Source: Antedon bifida (Eukaryota > Echinodermata > Crinoidea > Comatulida > Antedonidae). From it: 64,000 nucleotides of DNA. Every line of letters starts with the position of its first letter. Position 1 is the first letter of the stretch. The notes beneath the pieces are model-generated. The model did no database searches, was not told the origin of the DNA, and saw nothing but the letters and a program-made list of their open reading frames with translations. The stretch is taken from contig OY727093.1 in the NCBI GenBank assembly GCA_963402885.1, positions 14,997,501 through 15,061,500 of the forward strand, in the 5' to 3' direction. This document shows, one piece after another, positions 46,601-55,689 of the stretch. The translations under genes were made by a program, and so were the position numbers.

Positions 46601-48940
46601 CGTCTTAGATTTAAGACAAAATTAAGCAAATTTTTTTGCTTAGATATATTGATAAATCTGACTTAGGCAAAATCAAGGATTTAAGGCAAAGTTAAGACGA
46701 TTTTTTTGCTAAGCAAGTTTGATAAATCCGGCCCCTGGTATTCAGAATGTGTTTTTAATGGTAAAAATGAATTTGGGACCTTTTGGACCTCAAGAAAAGT
46801 TTGTTTTGGGAGCGTTTACAGAATTCAAATATTCAGTCATGTTTAAGGTGTGGCAACAATTATTAAGTTTTAAAATATCTACCTAACAAGCGTTCCCATG
46901 TTTTTGCTTTGTTGCCAAACTTTGAAACCTGAGTTTCCCATGTTTCAGGTATTGCCAATTTCATTCTCTTTCCAGCCATATCTGCATCCCAAACACCAGT
47001 TAACTTGGCCTTATAGAAGCTCTCCAAGTCCTCTGGATACCTGTAAATAAAACAAAACAAAATCCATAAATATTAAAACATAAAATGATATAAAAAACAA
47101 GATATACACAGATCTGCATTACACGATTGCCCGCATATGCACCCATAGTTGGATGCCCACATGTACCTATTTCGACTGATTTTATTAGCAATGTTTGTTT
47201 GTTTCACTCGTTTACCACACACATTTTAATACAAAGTAAGACAAATAATTGAAAGATATAAGCATATAAGTAGTAATACAGTGTGTGGTAGGTCACCAAA
47301 ATAAGATTGCAAAGAATCTTTAAGTCATGGCCACCAGATAAAATAAAAATAAAGAAAAAAAAATAAATCAATAAAAAAGTACAATAATGATAATAATAAT
47401 GTGACATTTGCTCGCATAACATCCACAGTATGCCCCCAAAAGATTATTGTTATGGTGCCTTCAAAACATCACAAGCAGTTACACATGGTAGTCTGTTATG
47501 CAGTCATCTAATATTATTCTCTCAATTTTTCGAATTTAGTTTATTACTTACTTCTTTCCAACAAGTGCCATGACATAGTTGGCTGGTTCCTTGATGTGCA
47601 ACTTTCGTATAAGTTGTTTGAGGGTAAAGGTCAGTTTGACAAGCTCCTCTTCTGTTTCCTCTCCCTCATCTTTCACTACATCCTGAAAACAAATTTAAAA
47701 AAAAAAAATTCTATAAAAAGAGAGAAATAAATTAAGACAATTTAAAGGTGAATTCCATGGTTACTAATTTACATTCTGACGCAAATTTAACATGTACCGT
47801 TGGTAGTTTATTAAAGAATAAGAATGTAATATTGTAATAACAAAGATAAGCATTTATGTATGCAAGTGATTTTTATGGTTTAAAGTTCTGTTCTCCATAA
47901 ATTCCACAAAAAAAATTCCATAAAATGACAATATGTATGATAATACTATTTGTAGCAATTACAATTTCACCATAATTGGCAGGACTAAACATCTGACCAA
48001 TTCGGTTTGTATAATTACCTCATCATCTTCCGAGTTAGAATCTTCTGTTTCTTTCGCTTTTTCCCGTTCTGCATGATCCCGATATTTCCTTTTAGCAATA
48101 GTCAACTTTTCACTCTTTTTCTTTGGCTTTCCTTTCTTGTCTTTGTTGTACTTGGCTATAATATAAACAATATCATGATGTACAAAACACATACGCATAT
48201 ACCAATAAGTTATTTTATTTAACAGTTGTAGGCCAACTTACCTAACTGATATTCATCAAAGTCGGGGAATTTTGCTGTCATAACTTTTCTCAAAGCAGAG
48301 GGAAGCGAGCCAAAGTTGATAGACTTATCATTCAATGTCTGCAAATGATACAACAATTTATAGTCAAATACAGTATTACTTAACCGTTTTGTAACCAAAT
48401 ATGTGAACTTATCAAAACAAAATAAGTAAACAGTAATATGCAAATGACCCACCTGATAAGTCTCTGCTACATCAATCCAATCAGATGGCAACCTGATGGA
48501 TGCTGAGAAGTACTTCTTTAGATAAGCTCGGCATGGTCTACGATTAGATGCAAAGGCTATCAAGAAGTTGGAGGTAGTTCTGATGTTTAACTCAGATCGG
48601 CAGTACAAGGCAACCTGTCAAATATATTCAATATAGTATTCAAGTAATGTTTTATAATATTCATTTAAATGCATAAGTTTGTCTGCATTTATGAATACAG
48701 CAAACATCTCATAAGTATTCCAATTAAAACTCAGAGAGAGAGAAAAGCACCAACCTTTTCTATATTATCTTAAAACATTTAAGAAGTAACTGAAATGGAA
48801 CTTACCTTTAGAATAAACTCAGCATCATGGGATATAACGCAATCTGCTATGTCCATCAAATTGCATCGTGTCTTGTCGTGCTTGTTGCGAAAATCAGTTG
48901 AGCCAATCAGTGAAGCACTTACGCAGTTGATAAAATTTTT
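22601..48940 (-). CDS. TEP1: telomerase/vault-associated protein 1 (TEP1), 46 exons, N-terminal exon(s) not certain
   Basis: Forty-six exons with GT/AG borders join in one frame for 7167 bases, 2388 residues and the stop at 22601-22603. Every exon phase agrees, so the gene is intact. Exons 5' to 3': 48806-48940, 48453-48614, 48242-48338, 48019-48155, 47552-47682, 46883-47040, 45517-45717, 45207-45297, 44723-44903, 44218-44370, 43863-43946, 43367-43512, 43023-43173, 42786-42877, 42450-42626, 42036-42281, 41758-41871, 41460-41583, 41178-41369, 40710-40879, 40371-40521, 39842-40120, 39444-39576, 38354-38534, 38096-38205, 37740-38008, 37264-37485, 36903-37123, 35877-36132, 35596-35715, 35126-35224, 34736-35002, 34219-34379, 33869-33977, 33510-33638, 33215-33325, 32995-33127, 32668-32870, 32302-32516, 31823-31895, 30186-30307, 29760-29915, 26236-26332, 24120-24287, 23408-23524, 22601-22723. 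The TROVE, vWA-like, DUF4062, NACHT, WD40 order is that of TEP1, which binds vault and telomerase RNA. The human protein is roughly 2600 residues, so about 200 N-terminal residues are absent or unplaced. Confidence 0.95.
23821..24011. mobile_element. palindromic MITE in the intron before the penultimate TEP1 exon
   Basis: ACTCCAGAGGGCGCCATATT runs through TACAAGGTAAATTGGGACAA and ATTTCCATCTAGGCC. The downstream half repeats this as reverse complement (GGCCTAGATGGAAATTGTTG through CGCCCTCTGGAGT). A short loop lies at about 23905-23918. Arms of about 85-90 bases are nearly identical, so it would form a strong hairpin. Confidence 0.8.
25094..25682. repeat. internal inverted duplication of the transposon's Myb-gene segment
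   Basis: The left arm (about 25094-25310) holds CGGAAACAAAAACGAGACTC, CAGAATGTTGCAA, CCAACTTTTATAGCAAAAATC and AGTGCCTTTAATAG. The right arm (about 25455-25682) holds the same blocks as reverse complement. The right arm overlaps the 3' end of the Myb-like frame; the left arm is a diverged, non-coding copy. Confidence 0.75.
25612..25893 (-). CDS. Myb/SANT-like DNA-binding protein of a Harbinger-type element
   Basis: The frame encodes 93 residues. The pattern MWMNEITRYVIQLWGEEKV..IYKSIFAKVKEEFG, followed by RTTQAKQF, resembles a trihelix/Myb-SANT domain (Myb_DNA-bind_4 type). In PIF/Harbinger transposons this accessory protein helps the transposase enter the nucleus and bind DNA. The frame is short and probably a first exon or truncated copy. 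It lies inside the inverted-repeat-bounded element at 24603-26222 and is not part of TEP1, although on the same strand. Confidence 0.5.
   Translation of the reverse strand: MWMNEITRYVIQLWGEEKVRGRMTGNRKDSQIYKSIFAKVKEEFGVEFRTTQAKQFEALIHAREGYGPINTKTETKKGTQNVANTYQTRIDNG
26437..29136. mobile_element. 2.7-kb fold-back element with about 0.9-kb inverted arms in a TEP1 intron
   Basis: The left arm (26437-27331) and right arm (28209-29136) are inverted copies of each other. The outer ends are TAGTGGGGAACCTAATGT and ACATTAGGTTCCCCACTA. The inner ends are TAATTTCTAATTCACATA and TATGTGAATTAGAAATTA. Both arms carry the same open frame in mirror positions (26960-27229 minus and 28310-28603 plus). The 877-base centre (27332-28208) has no recognisable coding capacity; its 77-codon frame at 27478-27711 matches nothing I know. 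Arm divergence is low. The layout is that of a Foldback-like or long-TIR element. Confidence 0.85.
30816..31672 (+). mobile_element. 5'-truncated LINE fragment with reverse-transcriptase C-terminal half and tandem 3' tail
   Basis: The frame from about 30816 reads VYTNDC, then LKYADDTVLLGLI (the catalytic YADD box), ISWCVDNRLIINESKTKEM. It shifts near 31076-31106 into KYKYLGMVIDNKLNW, YKSVMESVLVYGCLIWF. These blocks and their order are those of L2/Rex-like LINE polymerases. The 3' end is AATAAAATGAACTATGAAC, repeated as short GAACTAT units, as in L2/CR1-clade elements that end in short tandem repeats rather than poly(A). It is frameshifted and 5'-truncated, and opposite in orientation to TEP1, whose intron it occupies. 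Confidence 0.8.
32136..32197 (+). repeat. tRNA-like SINE head in a TEP1 intron
   Basis: CTGTGGTCTAGGTATGAATG resembles an A box, and GGGTTCGAGTCCC at 32178-32190 is a good B box. The tRNA fold is poor and no terminator follows at once, so this is more likely a SINE remnant than a tRNA gene. It is antisense to TEP1. Confidence 0.4.
34575..34718. mobile_element. palindromic MITE, copy 2
   Basis: The same family as at 6403: it starts AGCTCTGTCTACAC and ends GTGTAGATAGAGCT, with TA on both sides. The interior reads GTGATGTGCCCATAATATGG. It lies in the TEP1 intron between exons 34736-35002 and 34219-34379, ending 17 bases from the donor side of the former. Confidence 0.8.
35375..35511. mobile_element. 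palindromic MITE, copy 3
   Basis: It starts AGCTCTGTCTACACTAC and ends GATAGTGTAGACAAGGCTT, with TA flanks and the interior CAAATATGGTAGTGATATG, which is inverted relative to copy 2. It lies in the TEP1 intron between exons 35596-35715 and 35126-35224, only about 800 bases from copy 2. Confidence 0.8.
36232..36833. repeat. composite repeat containing a tRNA-like head (minus strand, about 36617-36695)
   Basis: The block begins ACCTCCGCCAAGGAGGTTAT and ends with GGCGGAGGTTTGTACTCTC and GGAGTACCCTCTAGTTA. It includes a (GT)n run at about 36275-36315, two copies of a CACAGTTTTTATCCGATTCT-like block (36329 and 36470) and A-rich runs. On the minus strand a B box (GGTTCAAGTCTC) and an A box (TGTGGTGTAATGGTTA) mark a tRNA-like head. 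It fills most of the TEP1 intron 36133-36902. Confidence 0.55.
38535..39443. other. TEP1 intron without recognised element
   Basis: This 0.9-kb intron holds a GC-richer patch at 38580-38700 (GGGGCAGTGGTGTAACACAG and onward) that looks like an edge of an interspersed repeat. The rest is AT-rich sequence with no coding frame. Confidence 0.3.
40371..41369 (-). other. TEP1: TEP1 NACHT nucleotide-binding core
   Basis: An acidic run of eight Glu (near 41340) leads into the NTPase domain. Walker A GVVGKPGCGKSAFM lies at the end of the exon 41178-41369 (about residues 911-924). Walker B IFIDGVDDLEDD lies in exon 40371-40521. Between them comes LVVHYVGAAPGNI, the strand-turn that follows Walker A in NACHT proteins. 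The Walker residues are intact, so ATP or GTP binding is likely. The remaining helical part runs through exons 39842-40120 to 37264-37485. Confidence 0.9.
42036..42626 (-). other. TEP1: TEP1 DUF4062 domain exons
   Basis: Two exons (about residues 640-781) carry the signature RVFISSTFRDMHGERDIL, then YEVDLRWGVTEQEA and, in the next exon, FFIGLLGNRYGYVPES. This domain regularly precedes NACHT in TEP1 and in several NACHT-WD40 proteins. Its biochemical role is not established. Confidence 0.9.
43023..44903 (-). other. TEP1: TEP1 vWA-like domain exons
   Basis: Five exons encode about residues 372-609. GRTMIFLNVGAH, then LEVGVLLGLM, LVILSDGLKMDS and LLFVNVDLS follow the beta-strand order of the von Willebrand A-like fold at the end of Ro60/TEP1 TROVE modules. 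The position of the metal-binding DxSxS motif reads NVGAH, so the usual Asp and Ser ligands are replaced and metal binding is doubtful. That last point is inference from an unaided alignment. Confidence 0.7.
43540..43703. mobile_element. palindromic MITE, copy 4
   Basis: It starts AAGCTCTGGCTACACTATC and ends GATAGTGTAGACAGAGCTT between TA dinucleotides. The interior carries GTGATGTGCCCATATATGGA and a mirrored TTTGGGCACATCAC. It lies in the TEP1 intron between exons 43863-43946 and 43367-43512. Confidence 0.8.
45207..48940 (-). other. TEP1: TEP1 TROVE domain exons
   Basis: The first eight visible exons, about residues 1-371 counted from 48940, form the TROVE domain, the RNA-binding ring shared with Ro60. 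Diagnostic stretches are CRSELNIRTTSNFLIAF (helical repeats), FGSLPSALRKVM, the WETQVSKFGNKAKTWERLL segment and LPFMAMLRNLRNMI. A Lys/Glu-rich insert (KKKSEKLTIAKRKYRDHAER, then an acidic NSEDDE) is encoded at 48019-48155 and looks disordered. In the family this domain contacts vault or telomerase RNA. Confidence 0.9.
45909..46736. mobile_element. MITE-like element with TTATCAA/TTGCTTA inverted ends
   Basis: The left end reads GGGTTGGCATTTATCAATAT then TTGCTTA. The right end as reverse complement reads GGGGCCGGATTTATCAAACT then TGCTTAGCAAAAA. Many CTTAAGAC/GTCTTAAG-like motifs recur within both halves. The short internal frames (46066-46266 and 46217-46432) have no recognised family. Such ends are common in Harbinger-type MITEs, but I could not define a target duplication. 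It lies in the TEP1 intron 45718-46882. Confidence 0.55.
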
Positions 48941-49329
48941 CTAGAAAAACAATATTTTACCACATATTTTTAGTACTTCATTTATAAAAAAGGTGGTGTA
49001 AGATGTAAAAGATGCAACATTAATATTTTTAACAACAAAATGATGAGATATGATTTAAAAATACAATATATTACAAAATATTAGGCAAGATGTATAACTG
49101 TAAATATAGTAATGATATTTACTTTATAACGAAATAAAGATTTTTTTAAGTATAGTATAGTTAAGTTTTTTTTTTATGTGAATGTATTTTTTATATATAT
49201 CATTTTGTATCATTATGTATTATTGTTATTACTATACTGTATAGGAAACCATTTCACTATTAACTATCATGATAATTTTAATAGCCTCATCAACAATTAT
49301 TTTTGTAACTACTTCCTCTTTATGTATCC

Positions 49330-49600
49330 GTCTCACAATGGACTTTTTTCTGCCTGTGTGAGCGCACAATGGCATTTGACCTGCTTGTGTGAGATCACAA
49401 TGGCATGCGTTCTGCCGCCATGAGAGCACATTGGCAGTTGTCCTGCGTGTGTGAGGCCCTTTGGCATTTACCAGCTGGCATTTACCTGCTTGGACCATGG
49501 CATCGGACCTGCTTGAGTTGAGCGGTGTGGACAATTTCGATTGCGTTTGCTATACGTCGCCAACGTTATGATTTCTATTTGGCATTTACCTGCCGACTTT
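49330..49600 (-). repeat. minisatellite with recurring CAGGTAAATGCC / CAGGTCAAATGCC
   Basis: On the minus strand, degenerate units of about 30-40 bases contain CAGGTAAATGCC or CAGGTCAAATGCCATTGTG, with CTCACAC spacers. Five to six copies are visible between 49360 and 49600. The unit core looks like a splice donor (CAG/GTAAAT). Confidence 0.6.
49486..49503 (-). CDS. TEP1: candidate first coding exon of TEP1 (speculative)
   Basis: On the minus strand ATGCCATGGTCCAAGCAG is followed by GTAAAT. Spliced to 48940 it stays in frame, giving MPWSKQ before KNFINC. The phase match and proximity are the only support, and the sequence is part of a minisatellite. A longer frame using the second ATG has the wrong phase. 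The real start may be elsewhere. Confidence 0.15.
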
Positions 49601-50140
49601 CAGGCTCTGCATTAACTTTATTTTTGTAAAAGTAAATAATGGTCCGATCTTCCTTTCGATGCGAAGATTAATATTGATTAAAATTGAGTTGGCTTTGGTT
49701 AGTAAGAGGTAAGAAAAATACATCTATTTTCTATTTTTTCTGATTATATCATACTGACTGCTAGGCTAATAAAGTAAAGTACGTTTTAGGTCAGGCCTAT
49801 CATATATAGGCCTAGAGAAGATGGTATATAGGCTAGGCCTAGGCCTGGACCTACTGGGGCTGGGAAGCTAGGTTAGGCGCCTACCTAACAACACAGGCCT
49901 TAGTTTAAGTGTGCCTGCCCAAGCCTAGGCCTAGGCTGGCTAGCTAGTTCTGCCTATGTAGTATTGCATGCTTAATTATTTTTCTTTGTTTTTATTTACA
50001 GGAATTCAATATATTTATAGTGCCTGACCAAGTTGCTGAGAATTTATGAAACGCCAAACTGTACACAGTACCATAATAATACATATGCATAGCATACACA
50101 CATACCTAGGCCTAGGGGCCTAGCCTAGGCCTAATGAGTA

Positions 50141-50590
50141 CCGTAAATTTTCTAATTGTAACCCTGGGTTATTATTCTTTGATTGTTTTTAGGGTGGGTT
50201 ACTATTTAGAAGGGGGGTTAATAATAGAGTAGTGGGCTATTACTACTAATCTTAAATTAGGCACCTGAAAATAGTAACCCATCCCCCAACTTTTCCGGTC
50301 AGCAAAATAATAAAACAGTACGAATAAGCAAATTTGGTTGAACTCTAACTTTATTTTATAAACTCAAAAACACTCAATCTTCCCCCACTCCCGAGATCAA
50401 CATGCATTATCTCCTTATTTTCAAAATACGGCTGCATCATAAACGACCAATCATTTTGTCAATATTTTTTGTGACTCTAATAGGTTATGGGTATATATAA
50501 TAGGGTTATTATTATAGATTGACTTATAAAGGTGGGTTACTATTAGAAGGGGGTTACTATTAGAGTGGGTTACTATAAGAAGATTTACGG
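50141..50590. mobile_element. short DNA transposon relic with CCGTAAAT termini and TA duplication
   Basis: It begins CCGTAAATTTTCTAATTGTA, followed by ACCC, and ends GGGTTACTATAAGAAGATTT then ACGG, flanked by TA at 50139-50140 and 50591-50592. Additional GGGTTACTATTAGAAGGGGG-like repeats lie near both ends. There is no coding frame, so it is a non-autonomous copy. Confidence 0.7.
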
Positions 50591-51703
50591 TAATAGTAGT
50601 ATTATTATTAGCGACATTATTTACAAATAAATTATATAGGCTAGGGTTAAATGTATACTGTATATTAAAAATTATGTAGGCTACTACTTTTACTTATTTA
50701 TATTATTTTAATATTATCCCAAATAAAAGGATTCATAAGTACAAAATTCAATTTCTGCCAAGAACTAGGCTACTCTACACACTAAATGAAATTATCTTTA
50801 TTTTTAAATGTCTATTTTTAAAATTTGACTAATTTTGTTTATGAATTATGTTTGTGTTCTTGTGTGCAATCAAGCATCAATTTTTTGTTTGTAATATTTC
50901 AGCATTTAATGTCATTTTAAATAATATATAGGCCTATGCCTAAATCTGTTAAGTTTGTTTTTGTTTAATGTACAGTTTTAATGTAACTCAAATTGTATAG
51001 AGTATTTTTATGGCAATCTTGTACACTGGAATAAATTAAAATGAATAATAATTGAAAATAGTAAAGTAGGCTGAAGTCATTTCTGCTGTATTTTCAATAA
51101 TCCAAGCAGTAATTGTTATATCAACTTGAATATAAATAAAAATAAGCATTTTGAAGCAAATTTAGATTCATTCTTGTGTTTAAAAGAGTTATATGGTATT
51201 ATTAGTTTAGGGGACATTGCCACTTTTGCCTTGTACCATTATTTATTTATTATTTTGAAGAATTGCAAGTAAAACGTAATCATGGTGCAGTTTACCATGC
51301 AGCTGATAGACAAGAAGAAACAACTCCACCCATGTGATAAAGTCAAATTCCACACTCAACCATCCGCTTTAACGTGCAACCACTAAATTTCAATCTTCTT
51401 ATCTGTAGCTATATACACTTATACATCCTTTGATAAATCAACAATTTTGTTTTTGTTATCATTTAGAAATTGGATATGATCAGGTGTAGGCCTACAAATA
51501 ATTACAGATGTTAATTCAATATATTTTTTTTTAAACTTTATTTCTTCACTTCGTTTATTTAATCACAAATAGCAATATATAGCAATATAATTCAATTAAA
51601 AAAAATCTTACTAAAATATCACAAACAATTACTCTAAAGAATTTTAGTTTGTTGCAAAACATAAATGTTCATTTTACAAAATAATACAATAGTAAACTTC
51701 CAT
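50591..51703. other. AT-rich stretch, nothing recognised
   Basis: I see no coding frame, RNA gene or transposon in this 1.1 kb. Two TAGGCCTA octamers occur (50930 and 51487). Confidence 0.4.
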
Positions 51704-51709
51704 TTTATT
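51704..51709 (-). terminator. candidate poly(A) signal for the minus-strand gene ending at 51938
   Basis: AATAAA on the minus strand lies about 230 bases beyond the proposed stop codon. It is a plausible 3' UTR end for the two-exon coding remnant described for 51938-55211. Confidence 0.3.
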
Positions 51710-51937
51710 GAGTAATGTTCTCATTATAGTACTTCGTAAGAAGACTCTGTTCAACTACATGCTTTTCCATTAAGGGTTACATTATGTAAGTTCCACCAAT
51801 CCAGGTGCTCTTTCATATCTGTCCTCTATATGTATGTGGCCGATGTCTCGGAAGACTCAATCTACTACCAAAACAAGTGAGCCTCGAAACTGTACAAATA
51901 TGGATTATGGTGCTGGTGTAATGCTGTTTTGCTGCAT

Positions 51938-54900
51938 TTAACTCATTCTATACAAATGCTGCAAAGTCCAAACATCAACTAACTGTGGGTAGAAAAAGAA
52001 AATAAACATGTTGAGAGTTCATTTTAATAGACTAAAATAACTAACTTCAATGGTTTTAACAATGTAAATTGCTACATTTCAGTCAAGTTAGTTTCTGATT
52101 GGCCTACATAGTTTTCACTATATTCTAATTGTAAGGATTGTTATATTTGGTTTAATCAATTGCTTAGAATTTGTTTTGCACTTTATTTCATGAATATGGG
52201 TGGTTATAATTGAGATAATTAAAAGTATCATACCAAAATATTATATATAAATATGTAGGCCTATTCCCATTCTTCTTGGTGTTTGGTATTTCCTTTTTAC
52301 ATCATTATCTTTCCCATTCAGTTTCTAATTATCTTGGTCACTGCTTCCATACAACTAAAATTAAACAGTAATAATATTATATGTATTCTCAGCAAATTGA
52401 ATGTTGTCTCATATATGTACATTGAAAAACAATTATTAATTATCAACTAAACTTACTATTAAATAAACTAAACAATAACTAATTCATCATCTACATCTAC
52501 TATCATCAAATCAAGTAAACAATTACAGGTTGATCAACTACATTTATTGTGTTTCAATCAACTAAACATTTACTATCATCAAATCAAATAAGTAATCCCT
52601 GATTTATGAACTACCTATGTTGTGTTTATTTCAACTAAACAATTACTAATTGTTAAAACTAAATTCTACTATAATCTAAACAAGTAAACAATTATCAACT
52701 AATAAACTACATTTAATAAGTTTAAATCAACTAAACAGTTACAAATTCTAAACTACATCAACTGTTATCAAATCAACAATTACTAATTAACCAACTATAT
52801 TTATTGTGTTTAAATAAACTAAATACTGACTAATTATCAACCATATCTACTATCCTAAAATCAAGTGAATAATTACTGATTAATCAACTACATTTATTGT
52901 GTTTAAATCAACTAAACAGTTACTAATTCTAAACTACATCAACTATTATCAAATCAACAATTACTAATTAACCAACTATATTTATTGTGTTTAAATAAAC
53001 TAAACACTGACTAATTATCAACCATATCTACTATCCTAAAATCAAGTGAATAATTACTGATTGATCAACTACATTTATTGTGTTTAAATCAACTAAATAA
53101 TTACTGATTATCAACTACGTCTACTATCATCAAATCAACTAAACAATAACTAAATAATCAACTAAATCTATTATGTGTAAATCAGCTAAACACTGACTAA
53201 TTATCAACCATATCTACTATCCTAAAATCAAGTTAATAATTACTGATTGATCAACTAAATTTATTATGTGTAAATCAGCTAAACAATTACTGATTAAACT
53301 ACATTTATTGTGATTAAATCAACTAAAAAATTACTAATTAATCAACTACATTTATTGTGTTTAAATCAACTAAATAATTACTGATTATCAACTACGTCTA
53401 CTATCATCAAATCAACTAAACAATAACTAAATAATCAACTAAATTTATTATGTGTAAATCAGCTAAACACTGACTAATTATCAACCATATCTACTATCCT
53501 AAAATCAAGTTAATAATTACTGATTGATCAACTAAATTTATTATGTGTAAATCAGCTAAACAATTACTGATTAAACTACATTTATTGTGATTAAATCAAC
53601 TAAACAATTAGGCCTACTAATTAATCAACTAAATTTATTATGTGTAAATCAGCTAAACAATTACTGATTAAATTAATATTGTTGTGTTTAAATCAACTAA
53701 ACATTTACTAATTATCAACAAATCTACTTTCATAGAGTCAAGTAAATAGTTAGTAATTGATAAACTACATTTATTGTGATTAAATCAACTAAATATTTAC
53801 TAATTAATCAACTACATTTATTATGTGTAAATCAGTTAAACAATTAGTGATTAAACTACAATTGTTGTGTTTAAATCAACTAAACATATACTAATTATCA
53901 ACAAATCTACTTTCATAGAATCAAGTAAATAGTTAGTAATTGGTCAACTACATTTATTGTGTTTAAATCAACTAAACAATTCTAACTATTACCTACACCT
54001 ACTATCAACAAATCAACTAAACAATTACTGAATTATCAACTACATGTTGTGTTTAAATAACTAAATATTTACTGAACAATAAACTATTCATCTGTTTATA
54101 TTTGTCCTACAACCAATAAATCAAACTACATTGTTGTGTTTAATTTTGTCTTACAACAATTATCTAAATTAAACTGGATTCCTCTGTTTATATTTGTCCT
54201 ACAACCAATAAATCAAACTACATTGTTGTGTTTAAGTTTGTCCTACAACAATTATCTAAACTGAACTGGATTCATCTGTTTATATTTGTCCTACAACCAA
54301 TAAATCAAACTACATTGGTGTGTATAATTTTGCCCTACAACAATTATCTAAACTGAACTGCATTCCTCTATTTATATTTGTCCTACAACCAATAAATCAA
54401 ACTACATTGTTGTGTTTAATTTTGTCTTACAACAATTATCTAAATTAAACTGCATTCCTCTATTTATATTTGTCCTACAACCAATAAATCAAACAACATT
54501 GTTGTGTTTAAATTTGTCCTACAACAATTATCTAAACTGAACTGAATTCATTTGTTTATATTTGTCCTAAAACCAATAGATCAAACTACATTGGTGTCTT
54601 TAATTTTGCCCTAAACAACTAACTAAACTGAACTGCATTCCTCTGTTTATATTTGCCCTACAACTAACAGATCAAACTACATTGTTGTGTTTAATTTTGT
54701 CCTACAACAATTATCTAAACTGAACTGAATTCATCTGTTTATATTTGTCCTACAACCAATAAATCAAACTACATTGTTGTGTTTAATTTTGTCCTACAAC
54801 AGTTGTCTAAACTGAACTGGATTCATCTGTTTATATTTGTCCTACAACCAATAGATCAAACTACATTGGTGTGTATAATTTTGTCCTACAACAATTATCT

Positions 54901-55211
54901 AAACTGAACTGCATTCCTCTGTTTATATTTGTCCTACAACCAATAGATCAACCTACATTGGTGTGTTTAATTTTGTCCTAAAGCAACAAACTAAACTGAA
55001 CTGTATTGCTGTGTCTACATTTGTCCTACAATCAACTAAACTAAACTTTCCTCTGTAAAATTAAACTGCACTGCATTGCTGTGTTTAAATTATTAGTAGT
55101 TTAATTAAAAGTAACATGTTAGTAAATTAAAAAACATAAAACTCAAAAAATCATAAAGTTAATCAATTACCTGAAGAATTATGTGGAGGATGATTGAAAC
55201 CACAGCAGAAA
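51938..55211 (-). CDS. possible last two coding exons of an unidentified gene, interrupted by satellite DNA
   Basis: A 41-base segment (55171-55211) has an acceptor on its 5' side (TACTTTCAG) and a donor (GTAATTG). A second segment, 51938-51982, has an acceptor (CTACCCACAG) and a stop at 51938-51940. Joined, they read SAVVSIILHIILQ then LVDVWTLQHLYRMS and stop, an open and partly hydrophobic C-terminus. The surrounding DNA (51700-51990 and 55140-55230) is visibly less repetitive and more complex than the satellite on both sides. No family is recognised. Upstream exons would lie beyond 64000. Two short exons can match splice signals by chance, so this is tentative. Confidence 0.3.
52430..54080. 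repeat. satellite array A (about 90-bp dimer of 45-bp-like halves)
   Basis: Degenerate tandem units are built from ATCAACTAAACAATTACTAA, TTATCAACTACATTTATTGT and GTTTAAATCAAC. Successive TTTATTGTGTTTAAAT landmarks are about 88-93 bases apart. Larger blocks are also duplicated, for example around 53080-53280 and 53345-53560. Confidence 0.85.
54080..55050. repeat. satellite array B (92-bp unit)
   Basis: The unit contains TTTATATTTGTCCTACAACC, AATAAATCAAACTACATTGT, TGTGTTTAATTTTGTCCTAC and AACTGAACTGCATTCCTCTG. Landmarks at 54092, 54183, 54276, 54367 and 54459 give a period of about 92. It shares the period and the CAACTACATTxxTTGTGTTTAA core with array A, so the two are probably related. Confidence 0.85.
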
Positions 55212-55689
55212 CTGAAAGTATATAAAATTAAAAAAAAAAAAAAATCAATTATTATTCAATAATCAAATCCAGTTTTGGGTTTACAATAATTCCACAACAA
55301 TTGACCCAGATTTTTCCATATCAATTACTATTTCTCATTTTATTTTAATTGTAAGACATCTGTTACTCTTTTGAAAAAAAAGTTAGGTTAGTCATTGTGG
55401 CATTGGGTGCTCTGTTATTTAATAATAATATGATAGACTTTAAAAATGGGGTTAATGTTCATTTTATTATAATTAAACTAGTGCAGTAATTGCTATAATA
55501 TAATACTAGTCTTATATTGAACCATCTTCTCTTGTTTCCCCTTCATTTTATCTTCCCTCATCTTTTTATTTGGTATCTTCCTCTTCTAAAATCATATTAT
55601 CAATTATCTTCACACTCTAAGAAGACAAAATATGTAGTTAGAGCTAACACAGATATAAACTGAGTAATAAGAGATAAAATGTAACACAG

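Larger units (their letters stand above)
48941..50138. other. TEP1 upstream region
   Basis: This stretch should contain the missing TEP1 5' exon or exons and promoter, because another minus-strand transcript may end near 51704. It is AT-rich to 49330 and carries a GC-richer minisatellite at 49330-49600. Then comes a dense cluster of AGGCCTAGGCC-type palindromes at 49790-50130. No TATA box or clear 5' exon is identifiable with confidence. Confidence 0.4.

Noticed and set aside
49232-49534. a 100-residue minus-strand protein gene
   Set aside because: The frame runs through a minisatellite and AT-rich flank, has no recognisable domain, and its splice phase does not fit the next TEP1 exon.
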